From Paraneptunicella aestuarii (lineage in GTDB: Bacteria > Pseudomonadota > Gammaproteobacteria > Enterobacterales > Alteromonadaceae): a DNA stretch of 64,000 nucleotides. A program made the position numbers and the translations under genes. The stretch lies in the NCBI RefSeq assembly GCF_019900845.1, contig NZ_CP074570.1:3720001-3784000 (forward strand), in the 5' to 3' direction. Below the pieces are notes generated by a model that worked only from the letters and a program-made list of their open reading frames with translations, had not been told where the DNA came from and did not search any database. Below are positions 56,235 to 64,000 of this stretch, one piece after another. Positions within the stretch are counted from its first letter, which is position 1. Every line of letters starts with the position of its first letter.

Positions 56235-56407
56235 ACAATTTCATCCTTTGAGTCAGATTATTTAACTTATTCGTTTCTGCAATCTGGTGGCATGTTCGAC
56301 ACAAGCATTAATGTAAAAAGCGCTGTGTAAAAACAAATCCCTTTGCATATATCCATCTAACCACGTCATTGCAGGAAAACCATCTTTGAATACGAAAGCT
56401 TGCAGGC

Positions 56408-57751
56408 TTACACTTTTGGCTGCGGTCGCCATTGGAACTCAGGGTGCTCCTCAGCCCACTTAACACACCACTGATAATGAATTGCCGAAGCCATTTCCAT
56501 CAGGTGCAATGTGCTATTTTGGGAAATATTGACCGTGCCATAACGCGTTGTGGGTAAACCATCGATCACCCCCAACTCTTTACGATGCAGTTCATCAAAT
56601 TGTCCGGCATTACGGTTCCAGCGATGATGCTCTTTAAGCTGCTTTGCCAGTTCAGTTTTACGCCATAGTTGCTCGCTTTCTGCAACCGCGAACAATTTGG
56701 TGTCATCCAGTTGATGAGGAGCGTCGATGCAATTCAGAATGTCATCTGGCAAGGCACAAGGTTGATTGTGCTTATTCACAAGCAGATCATTTTCACCGCC
56801 CAGACAACTCACCATTAAAGTACGCAGCCAATACCAGGCTTGGCGATATTGTTGTGGATTATCACGAAACAGGTATCCACCTTGTTTTAACCAGGCAGCC
56901 GGGTAGATGAATTTCAACCATGAGTAATCAGGGAAATGCCCCATTTGACCGTGACCACGACATGCGGCATTACCCGGAGCATTAGGTGCAGCGGCGCAAT
57001 CGGTATCCTCAGCGAGTACCCAAAGCGTCCCTTTCCAGCTAGTGTTCTCTAAAATGTCGGGGGCTCCTGTTGAGGCATACACATAATTCAGCGTACCTGC
57101 ACCATTGATTTCCTTACTGGCAATGCCACTAAAATCCTGATGTGCCCAGGTATCAGCCAAAACATGCATACGCACGCCCAAAAGCACCAAGGCAAGCTTT
57201 TTAGGGTCTTTCACTGGTGCATAGGGCACATTGCCCAGATAACGCTTTAAAATCGGCTCTATTTCACCCGACTTGGCCTCAGTAATCTGACGATATTTAA
57301 CGATGGTATCCAGCATCATATGCAAGGCAAAAGGGCTGAATGGACGGCACAGAAGAGGTTTTTTACTTGGCGTTAAATTGGTTTCTCTGGCTTTAAAATG
57401 CTGTTTGAAATCCGTTACCCACACAGGCAATGGATCTTTGCCCCAATACTGAGACAAAACGTCTCTTTCATCATGTGCGCGATTACCCGGAGGAAAATGA
57501 AATGCATTCCAAAGATGCTCGTCATAGTCGCCAATCATTTTCCAGTCGATCGTCTGACAGGAAAGGTGGGGATAGCTAATCTTCACAACCTCTTGTTGCT
57601 GTTCATTTTTTAACGACCAATAAGACCAATAGTCCGAATTGAAAAAATCAACGAACTCTGCCGCATTCGCAATAAGGGTCGCTTCTTGCCCGCTAAACCC
57701 TGCATGTAATGCCGCTGTCGCTGTGCCGTAAAAATGAAAATCAGTATCCAT
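56408..57751 (-). CDS. DUF6765-like protein, possible zinc hydrolase
   Basis: A 447-residue protein starting MDTDFHFYGTATAALHAGF, the opening I associate with DUF6765. The His/Asp pattern MHVLADTWAHQDF near residue 200 resembles metal-binding helices in zinc phospholipase C and S1/P1-type enzymes, but activity is unproven. The start at 57751 has GGGAG 5 nt upstream; a longer frame to 57778 does not. No signal peptide. It is upstream of the GH19 gene on the same strand. Confidence 0.65.
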   Translation of the reverse strand: MDTDFHFYGTATAALHAGFSGQEATLIANAAEFVDFFNSDYWSYWSLKNEQQQEVVKISYPHLSCQTIDWKMIGDYDEHLWNAFHFPPGNRAHDERDVLSQYWGKDPLPVWVTDFKQHFKARETNLTPSKKPLLCRPFSPFALHMMLDTIVKYRQITEAKSGEIEPILKRYLGNVPYAPVKDPKKLALVLLGVRMHVLADTWAHQDFSGIASKEINGAGTLNYVYASTGAPDILENTSWKGTLWVLAEDTDCAAAPNAPGNAACRGHGQMGHFPDYSWLKFIYPAAWLKQGGYLFRDNPQQYRQAWYWLRTLMVSCLGGENDLLVNKHNQPCALPDDILNCIDAPHQLDDTKLFAVAESEQLWRKTELAKQLKEHHRWNRNAGQFDELHRKELGVIDGLPTTRYGTVNISQNSTLHLMEMASAIHYQWCVKWAEEHPEFQWRPQPKV

Positions 57752-58054
57752 TAGCTCTCCCCACCTAAGACCTGCCAATCTGAAAAATCGGTACGGACGC
57801 TCACTCCATGCTAAATGCCACGCTCGTCGCTAACGGCTTTCGTACCAAATCATACAATGCTGTTTATGCTACTGTTCAGGGGAAAAGAAACTTGTCAGAA
57901 ATAACGAAAAATACTGGCAATTCAGGCATGAGAAAGTGGATTGGACGATTCAGCATGAATCAATGTCAGGAATAAAAAAGATACTGAGAACTCATACTGC
58001 AGGTTCCCGAATGAGAACCTGCACAAACACTTCAACAAACAACAATCCCTGAAT
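57752..58054. other. Intergenic region with no visible feature
   Basis: 303 bp between the genes at 56408 and 58055. I see no gene, repeat or clear terminator. Confidence 0.4.
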
Positions 58055-58264
58055 TCACCAATTATCCAGTTTTCGGATATCCATCCATTCTTCACGATGA
58101 GAGATAAAACTTTCTGGCAAACGAAAACGAACCACTTTTAATGATGCGATATCAAACCGTTTACCAATACGAATGTTTTTAACGTACCCTTCCGAATTCA
58201 TCTCATCTTTCGCGATATCTTCTTTAGGATCTTTTTCTTTAGGGATTTGGACTTCACTATTCAT
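58055..58264 (-). CDS. Unknown small protein, 69 residues
   Basis: A charged soluble protein with an acidic Lys/Glu/Asp N-terminus (IPKEKDPKEDIAKDE) and a likely beta-rich end (KVVRFRLPESFISHREEW). The start at 58264 follows AGGAG by 9 nt; the longer frame to 58384 overlaps the upstream gene and has no site. It lies 58 bp after the gene at 58323 and is probably cotranscribed. No family recognised. Confidence 0.55.
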   Translation of the reverse strand: MNSEVQIPKEKDPKEDIAKDEMNSEGYVKNIRIGKRFDIASLKVVRFRLPESFISHREEWMDIRKLDNW

Positions 58265-58322
58265 GCTATGAGTCTCCTCAAATGATAAAGGGCTTATGCC
58301 TTTAACCAGGCTTAGCCTGGTT

Positions 58323-59207
58323 TTAGTGGCGCAAATAAATGCGCTTGCCACCGGTTCTCGGGCAACGGTATTCAACATCAACATTCACCTTGTGCTCTGG
58401 GTCGACGTAGTGTTCAAATTCCGATTCTTCCAAACCCGACTCAAGAAAATGCTTCACCACAGTATCCTGTCGTCTGTCGATATTGCGGAAGTTGGCGACC
58501 CGGTGACGAACAGCTCCCCAATCGAAAGGTGGCATCCTGGCTTCAAACAATAATTGTTCATAAGGAATGTAATCCCGCTCGTGCTCCCTGATTTCCCTTT
58601 TGCAGCTCTCAGTGTGAGGACTACAACCGAGTAATCCAGTGTTTCCCATTCCGGTAACACTCATCACAAAGCCCCAACCATGCATAGCTACAGCTCTCAA
58701 ATTCTGAAACCCATAACCTTCTGTCTGCACGAAAGTATTGCCATTAGCACGAATACCATTCTCATCAGGCACCAGACCAAATAAAATGTGTCCGCCTGTT
58801 GGCAAGTCTATTCCATATTGTGGATAGTCATTTTCATCACCACAGGGATAACCATCAGCGATAGTGTAATGAGATGACAATTGAAAGGGTTGATGCCGCT
58901 CACTTCTTGGAATTTGTGAGTCTTTGGCATAGCGGTAGAAACTGGTCGTTTCCGGCGCGGCTGCAAATTGGCGTAATTCTGAGTAAATTTTCCCCTTGTC
59001 ATTAAAGACAATGTGCGCCCCCTTGTAATACTCAGCTAATGCTGAAGGGGATATTCGTGTGTAAATATGATCCTGTATGACCATCACAAAGCTGTATTCT
59101 GTGGGATATTTGTTTCTTAAATCCAACAGAATCATATTGAGTTTTATCTTTTCGTTACGTGACAAATCTCGCGTTTGATAGCGAAACCCTGATCTATCAG
59201 TTGCCAT
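58323..59207 (-). CDS. Unknown protein, 294 residues
   Basis: A soluble protein with no signal peptide. Features: a HIVFNDKGKIYSELRQF segment, a conserved-looking YGIDLPTGGHILFGLVPDE, a Gly-rich GWGFVMSVTGMGNTGLLGC and a C-terminal RCPRTGGKRIYLRH. I do not recognise the family. GGGAG lies 7 nt before the ATG. It heads a unit with the small gene at 58055 and perhaps the following DUF6765, GH19 and LTD genes. Confidence 0.6.
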   Translation of the reverse strand: MATDRSGFRYQTRDLSRNEKIKLNMILLDLRNKYPTEYSFVMVIQDHIYTRISPSALAEYYKGAHIVFNDKGKIYSELRQFAAAPETTSFYRYAKDSQIPRSERHQPFQLSSHYTIADGYPCGDENDYPQYGIDLPTGGHILFGLVPDENGIRANGNTFVQTEGYGFQNLRAVAMHGWGFVMSVTGMGNTGLLGCSPHTESCKREIREHERDYIPYEQLLFEARMPPFDWGAVRHRVANFRNIDRRQDTVVKHFLESGLEESEFEHYVDPEHKVNVDVEYRCPRTGGKRIYLRH

Positions 59208-59579
59208 AACAATCTCCCGAATTATGTGTTATTTGCACCCATATCCGGAAAAGCCAGCAAATGGATCAGCTAAGCCGCGAAGACTCTAGATCAGAAATAA
59301 TAAATACAACGAACAACTGGACAACTCATCTGATTAATCAAGCTCTAACAACGGTGAATAGACTGCAACTGCACTTCCCGGACTGGGATATTAGGTTTTT
59401 TATTTCAGAGCTCTGAATAGAGGCTCTTGCTACCAGATTATGTGCTGCAAGGGAGGGAATACTCGGGGGAAATAACGGTTAATTTTTAAACCACACAAAT
59501 TAAAAAGACGGATTAAGAATAATAATATAGATATTAATATCCCCAACTAACTCAATATGTTAGATGAAATATATGAAAA
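59208..59579. other. Intergenic region with no visible feature
   Basis: 372 bp between the accessory cluster and the response regulator, both on the minus strand. The part nearest 59580 is AT rich. No gene or repeat recognised. Confidence 0.4.
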
Positions 59580-60245
59580 CTACTCTGAACTTGATTCACT
59601 TTGACCTTCAGCACCCATAGCTTGTTTAAAGATAACGCCAGCCTGAGTGCGATTATAGACCTGTAGCTTTTTCAGGATTGCCGAAACATGTTGTTTGATC
59701 GTGGTTTCCTGCACATTCAGCTCATAGGCGATCTGTTTATTCAACAAACCATCAGCCAGTAGTTTTAATACACTGAACTGATGCGGTGTTAGCAACTTCA
59801 ACTTTTCCGCAAACTGCTCAGATTCGGGCTCATTAACGTGTTGTAACTGCAAAGAAATGTTTTCCGGCAACCACTGTTCACCGTCAAGCACCGTCTCAAC
59901 TGCTTCTGATAACACGGAGATAGGAGATGATTTTGGAATAAATCCACTAGAACCAAAGTCCATGGCTTTTTTGATAGTAATGGGATCTTCCTGCGCAGAA
60001 ACAACCACAACAGACACGCCAGGAAAGGCATTCACGATTGAGGTCAATCCCGTCAGACCGTCATTACCAGGCATGTTCAAATCCAGTAATACCAGCTCAA
60101 CACTGTCATTTTGTTCCAGAAGGGAAACCACTTCCTGAAAATTGGCAGCTTGCAAAATCTCACTTTGCAATACGGTAGCAACCGCTTGAACCAAGGCACT
60201 TCTGAATAATGGATGATCGTCTGCGACGATAGCTTGAGCCGACAT
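59580..60245 (-). CDS. NarL/LuxR family response regulator
   Basis: A 221-residue two-component regulator. The receiver has the acidic pair in VADDHPLF, phospho-acceptor Asp55 in LLDLNMPG, and Lys in GFIPKSS. The LuxR-type HTH near residues 155-205 reads LTPHQFSVLKLLADGLLNKQIAYELNVQETTIKQHVSAIL. No kinase gene is adjacent; hybrid kinases like the one at 38859 often signal to such regulators, so it is a possible partner. The C-terminus is a short acidic Ser/Glu tail. Confidence 0.92.
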   Translation of the reverse strand: MSAQAIVADDHPLFRSALVQAVATVLQSEILQAANFQEVVSLLEQNDSVELVLLDLNMPGNDGLTGLTSIVNAFPGVSVVVVSAQEDPITIKKAMDFGSSGFIPKSSPISVLSEAVETVLDGEQWLPENISLQLQHVNEPESEQFAEKLKLLTPHQFSVLKLLADGLLNKQIAYELNVQETTIKQHVSAILKKLQVYNRTQAGVIFKQAMGAEGQSESSSE

Positions 60246-60440
60246 ACTTACTCGATATGAACGTTCAAAAATGAGTGACTAATTAAATAGGACTGAAATG
60301 GGATGTCAAGTTCTGAAAAACGCCAGAGAGCCCCAAAGAAACATATCTGACCAGCTGCTCCATTCTCACTAAGCAACCCCTCCTCTCCCAATGAAAAGCC
60401 CCCCAACAAAAAGTCACCCAACAACAAATAGTCCAAAAAT

Positions 60441-60476
60441 AAAAAAGTCAGCCACCTCAATAATGAAATGGCTGAC
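60441..60476 (-). terminator. Terminator of the TonB-dependent receptor gene
   Basis: An 8-bp stem (60447-60454 with 60469-60476) with a 14-nt loop, followed on the minus strand by a T6 run. It begins 20 bp after the receptor stop. Confidence 0.8.
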
Positions 60477-60496
60477 CAACAACACACAATGATATG

Positions 60497-62818
60497 TTAG
60501 AACTGATAACCAACAGTCAGGTGAATCGTTCTTGGATCACCGTAGTAACCAATTAGCGTGTTATCACCGCCCAAGCCCGGTATGTAACTGCCATCATTAG
60601 CCACTCCGACGAATTGATAACCACCTACCAGATATTCTTCATCAGTCAGGTTTTTAACGTGCAGGGCAGCCGTCCAGGCACCATCAGGGTGATACCAGTT
60701 AAGCCCCATATTCACTAAGCCATAACCATCCTGCACCATCAAATTGTCCAATTCATCAATGCCGTATTCGCCACGATAGTAGTAGTTAGCGTTAAATACC
60801 CAATCCCCCATGCTGTTTGAGAATGCATAATTCGCAGCAATGTTGGCGGTTAATTCAGGCGTGTTAGAAATAGTGAAGTCATCAGCACGGTTTTCACCAT
60901 TGATAATGGCTTCTTTAAACTCGGCATCAATGTAGCCAATGTTAGCCGTAAAGGTGAGGTCATCAGTAGCTACGTAGGTTAAATCCGCTTCAATCCCCCA
61001 GGATTCCGACTTACCAATGTTACCCAGGAACTGATTCAGCACTGTCGCATCTTCAGAAGGTTCAACCGTAATGTATTGACGATCTTTATGCTCCAAAGCG
61101 AATACGGTTACGTTAGCACGGAATACGTCATTCCAGTCACTCTTCATGCCCACTTCAACAGAATCAACAATCTCTGGGTTAGCCGCATTCTCATCGCTGC
61201 TGGCTCGAGGGTTAAAAGTACCTGATTTGAATCCTTGACCATAACTGGCGAAGAACATCACATCATCATTCATTTGATACTCAACTCCGATGCGAGGCGT
61301 AAAACGAGACCAGCTTTCAGATTTAGGCGCATCTAAAATGCCATCGCCATCCGTGTCTACACCTAACACCATTGGGAATGCTAATGCAGCGTCACGGACA
61401 TAGCCCGGAATCCAACCAGATTCAGGGTAAACATTTGAGAGTGTTGTCCCATTACGTACAAACGCTTCTTTTTCATCATCTGTGAAACGAGCACCAACAG
61501 TTATAGACCATTGGTCAGTCAAATCAAAAGAGCCCTGAGCATAAGCCGCCACACTGTTACCATTGTTACAACCAGAGACTTCACGAGTAAAACCGGTTGT
61601 AAAATCAGGAAATATTCCAGCGTCCCTTAAATCCAGACCCAGCACTTCCAAAATCGCATCAAATGTACCGCAAGACTCTGCGTCGTAGTAATACAAGCCA
61701 CCAACTAATTTAAACCCACTGCCGTAATAGTTAGCTTGTAATTCATGAGTTGTTTGTTCATCTTCATAGACTGCTGGAACATCGAATATACGCAGAGGAG
61801 TGTTGTCGAAGTCGATATTGGTTGGAGAATAACCTTCGCGATCAGAGAATACATATTTGAGTGTTAACTCATCAGATACTTCCCAACTGGCCGTAAGATT
61901 AACACCTTCCATTTCAACTTTATTATAGGTTGGCATACTCGTATAAGAGTCAAACACACTATCTGGTACTGGGGCATTCGTCCGAGTGCTAGGAAGAAGA
62001 CGATAACCGCCTTTGGCGTTGGAATCGTCTTCAGTTTTGTCCCAGTTCAGTTTCAGGAACAAAGAATCGGTTGGGCTCCATTCAAGCGTTGCACGTGCAG
62101 CCGTTAAATCCTTGTTATAGTTTTCCAAATCCTGATTAGGCAAATCGGAAATCAAATATTCCCCAAAACCGTCACGATTCAACGTGGCAACACCAAAGCC
62201 AAAATAAAGCTTGTCATCAATCAGTGGCACTTGACCAGTTAATTTCAGGTCACGTTGATTATAGCTACCAATGGTCGCTTTAACGTTCATGGTAGTATCA
62301 CCCACCATTGGCTTGGTCACATATTTGATGGCACCACCAATGGTATTTTTACCGTATAGTGTACCTTGAGGACCGCGTAATACTTCGATTCGCTCTACAT
62401 CCAACAGATCAAGCACAGCGCCTTGAGGACGAGCAATGTATACGTCGTCAACATAAATACCAACACCGGGCTCATAACCCCAAAGCGGATCTTGTTGACC
62501 TACACCACGAATAAATGCAGTAATGGTTGAGTTAGTACCACGACTACGCTGTAAGGTAGTATTAGGAGAAAATTGTTGAACTTCAGTAACGACTGAAATC
62601 CCCTTTTCAGCCAGCTGCACTTCACCAATAGAGGTTACTGCAACAGGGACTTCCTGAAGGTTTTCCGCAATTTTACGTGCAGTGACTTCGATCTTTTCCA
62701 GACCAGAATTGTTGTTTTGCTCTTGTTCCTGAGCAAACGCACTGCCTGACATTGCGATACAAACAGCCAAAGCACACAGGCTGGGGCGTGAAGAAATTAC
62801 GTGATAGGGTGTGTTCAT
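60497..62818 (-). CDS. TonB-dependent outer membrane receptor
   Basis: A 773-residue receptor. After a signal peptide ending near SAFA comes a TonB box-like IEVTARK, the plug domain (VPVAVTSIGEVQL, IRGVGQQDP, YVDDVYIARPQGAVLDLLDVERIEVLRGPQGTLYGKNTIGGAI) and a 22-strand barrel ending in TVGYQF. Family members import siderophores, vitamins or sugars across the outer membrane with TonB energy. The sequence resembles the broad uncharacterised class common in Alteromonadales; substrate unknown. The divergent permease at 63445 may share it. Confidence 0.93.
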   Translation of the reverse strand: MNTPYHVISSRPSLCALAVCIAMSGSAFAQEQEQNNNSGLEKIEVTARKIAENLQEVPVAVTSIGEVQLAEKGISVVTEVQQFSPNTTLQRSRGTNSTITAFIRGVGQQDPLWGYEPGVGIYVDDVYIARPQGAVLDLLDVERIEVLRGPQGTLYGKNTIGGAIKYVTKPMVGDTTMNVKATIGSYNQRDLKLTGQVPLIDDKLYFGFGVATLNRDGFGEYLISDLPNQDLENYNKDLTAARATLEWSPTDSLFLKLNWDKTEDDSNAKGGYRLLPSTRTNAPVPDSVFDSYTSMPTYNKVEMEGVNLTASWEVSDELTLKYVFSDREGYSPTNIDFDNTPLRIFDVPAVYEDEQTTHELQANYYGSGFKLVGGLYYYDAESCGTFDAILEVLGLDLRDAGIFPDFTTGFTREVSGCNNGNSVAAYAQGSFDLTDQWSITVGARFTDDEKEAFVRNGTTLSNVYPESGWIPGYVRDAALAFPMVLGVDTDGDGILDAPKSESWSRFTPRIGVEYQMNDDVMFFASYGQGFKSGTFNPRASSDENAANPEIVDSVEVGMKSDWNDVFRANVTVFALEHKDRQYITVEPSEDATVLNQFLGNIGKSESWGIEADLTYVATDDLTFTANIGYIDAEFKEAIINGENRADDFTISNTPELTANIAANYAFSNSMGDWVFNANYYYRGEYGIDELDNLMVQDGYGLVNMGLNWYHPDGAWTAALHVKNLTDEEYLVGGYQFVGVANDGSYIPGLGGDNTLIGYYGDPRTIHLTVGYQF

Positions 62819-63444
62819 ACTACTAATACCTTTATTTACCTTATAGCGGTCGGTTCGAAACAGGTTTTATTGTGATAAAACTCAACGCAATGTGCTGTAA
62901 CGCACTTTTTTGTTGTTTTTAACTTCTATGGCGTTCCGTTCATTCGCACCGTCTTAACCTGAACTCGGGATAAGAAACGTTAAACATTCAAATAAATTAA
63001 TTACCATTTATAAAAACCCTTGCTTAAATTGCTCACCCAAGTTGAACGAGTGGGGTTGAACGACTGGTTTTTATCAAAGCACCTAACTTGCCTGAATGTT
63101 ATTAATCAGGATGACTCGAATAATGGATTTATCACCCTATTCACCCGCAACTACCCCTGTGTTTTAGGCGCCATTCCTGAATAACACGCACATGTTCTAA
63201 CGTTTCTTATCCCGAGCTCAGCTTAATGTACACTTACATATGTGAAAGCTGTGAACATTAGCCATGCGGGAAGAGAATACCCTAGTTGGCCTAATACGTA
63301 TGCTGTACGATAGTACTATGGTCAATCCGGCTTAGTTGTAACAACATACCTATCAAAATGTTTTCCATCCAGAATGTCGCCTTTCTTTATGAAAGCGAGT
63401 TCGGTAAGGTCAGAACAATTCACTTCGTTTTTTAAGGTATTAAT
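62819..63444. other. Divergent intergenic region holding a MITE-like element
   Basis: 626 bp between the receptor and permease genes. It contains the family B element (62954-63226), so each gene keeps roughly 135-220 bp of its own upstream DNA. A short direct repeat GTTGAACGA appears twice near 63042-63065. Confidence 0.5.
62954..63226. repeat. MITE-like element, family B, copy 2
   Basis: A 273-bp non-coding element with 29-bp terminal inverted repeats (62954-62982 with 63198-63226; 27 of 29 match). The ends share CTCGGGATAAGAAA with the shorter element at 52311. No transposase inside. Confidence 0.8.
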
Positions 63445-64000
63445 ATGCTGAGTTTTCTTGGCCTCGTGGGCGGATTAGCCTTGCTCATTTGGCTCACAAT
63501 TAGAGGGATGAATTTGTTCATCGCAGCGCCGCTTTGCGCTCTAATTGTTGGTTTAACCGGGGACTTACCCGTATTCATCGGCGATCAGAACTTTGTGACC
63601 AGTTATATGTCTGGATTCTCGGGCTTTATCGCTTCCTGGTTTTTCATGTTTTTACTGGGTTCTCTGTTTGGCAAGTTCATGTCAGACACAGGCGCAGCCG
63701 ACTCCGTCGCTCGCTGGATTGTCGGTAAATTAGGTGAAAAACATGCTGTTGTCGCAGTGGTACTGGCTTGTGCCGTATTAACCTACGGTGGCGTGAGTGT
63801 TTTCGTTGTGGCCTTCTCGGTATACCCAATGGCCTTGAGCTTATTCAAAGATGCCAATTTACCACGCCGCTTTATTCCCGCAGCTCTTGCCTTCGGTTCT
63901 GTCACGTTCACCATGACCTCAGCAGGTTCACCAGAGATTCAAAACTGGATCCCGATTAAATATTTGGGAACCTCGCCTTTTGCCGCTTGGGAAGTGAGCC
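63445..64000 (+). CDS. GntP-type permease (5' part)
   Basis: The frame starts at ATG 63445, 7 nt after AAGG, and runs off the window. The 185 visible residues are very hydrophobic (FLGLVGGLALLIWLTIRG, FFMFLLGSLFGKFM, VVAVVLACAVLTYGGVSVFVV) and include TSAGSPEIQNWIP. This fits the GntP/gluconate-type proton symporter family. It is divergent from the TonB-dependent receptor, with which it may form an uptake pair. C-terminus not seen. Confidence 0.8.
   Translation, partial: MLSFLGLVGGLALLIWLTIRGMNLFIAAPLCALIVGLTGDLPVFIGDQNFVTSYMSGFSGFIASWFFMFLLGSLFGKFMSDTGAADSVARWIVGKLGEKHAVVAVVLACAVLTYGGVSVFVVAFSVYPMALSLFKDANLPRRFIPAALAFGSVTFTMTSAGSPEIQNWIPIKYLGTSPFAAWEVS

Overview
The window reads as the chromosome of a marine-type gammaproteobacterium, most like the Alteromonadales (Alteromonadaceae and relatives). 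The clues are the rnfABCDGE-nth order, an AsnB of 556 residues, a UvrB of 667 residues, a GGDEF/EAL protein with a periplasmic propeller, a TonB-dependent receptor, a DcaP-like porin and moderate GC with AT-rich intergenic regions. No species can be named from sequence alone.

Layout. 1-11.7 kb is core genome: the end of an M28 peptidase, asnB, a periplasmic binding protein, queE and queC (divergent), cysE, a LysR regulator, and a MATE pump overlapping uvrB. 11.7-13.0 kb is a long AT-rich non-coding stretch with DnaA-box-like sequences, then two identical tRNA-Asn genes behind a near-consensus sigma70 promoter. A HigB/RelE-type toxin with NadS/HigA-like antitoxin, a large zinc metalloprotease and two small unknown genes follow. 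17.8-24.3 kb is the Rnf electron-transport operon plus nth.

An island of about 3.4 kb sits in the 3' end of nth. The intact nth has a foreign-looking C-terminal half, and the displaced 3' end of another nth survives at 27.5 kb. Between them lie an SF1 helicase, a probable DUF2290 partner and a truncated gene tail: a candidate defence cassette. 27.9-42.2 kb returns to cold-shock protein, glyoxalase I, a 1516-residue propeller-GGDEF-EAL protein, GlpQ, a porin / binding protein / dicarboxylate symporter operon and a symporter-fused hybrid histidine kinase.

42.8-59.2 kb is accessory DNA and holds the most interesting system: an R-body (refractile body) locus. At least seven short minus-strand genes encode RebB-family ('killing trait') proteins, and two more are divergent or weaker members. 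They are interleaved with two copies of a second small protein family and a coiled-coil protein. Upstream lies a regulator that fuses a degenerate sigma54-type AAA+ domain (no GAFTGA loop, broken Walker motifs) to an AraC DNA-binding domain. Beyond it are a coiled-coil protein, a lipoprotein, a Ser-rich protein, a membrane protein, a GH19 lysozyme-like enzyme, a double lamin-tail-domain protein, a DUF6765-like protein and unknowns; these could serve R-body assembly or release, but that is inference. Two families of MITE-like inverted-repeat elements are scattered here and around it.

The window ends with a NarL-type response regulator, a TonB-dependent receptor and the start of a GntP-type permease.
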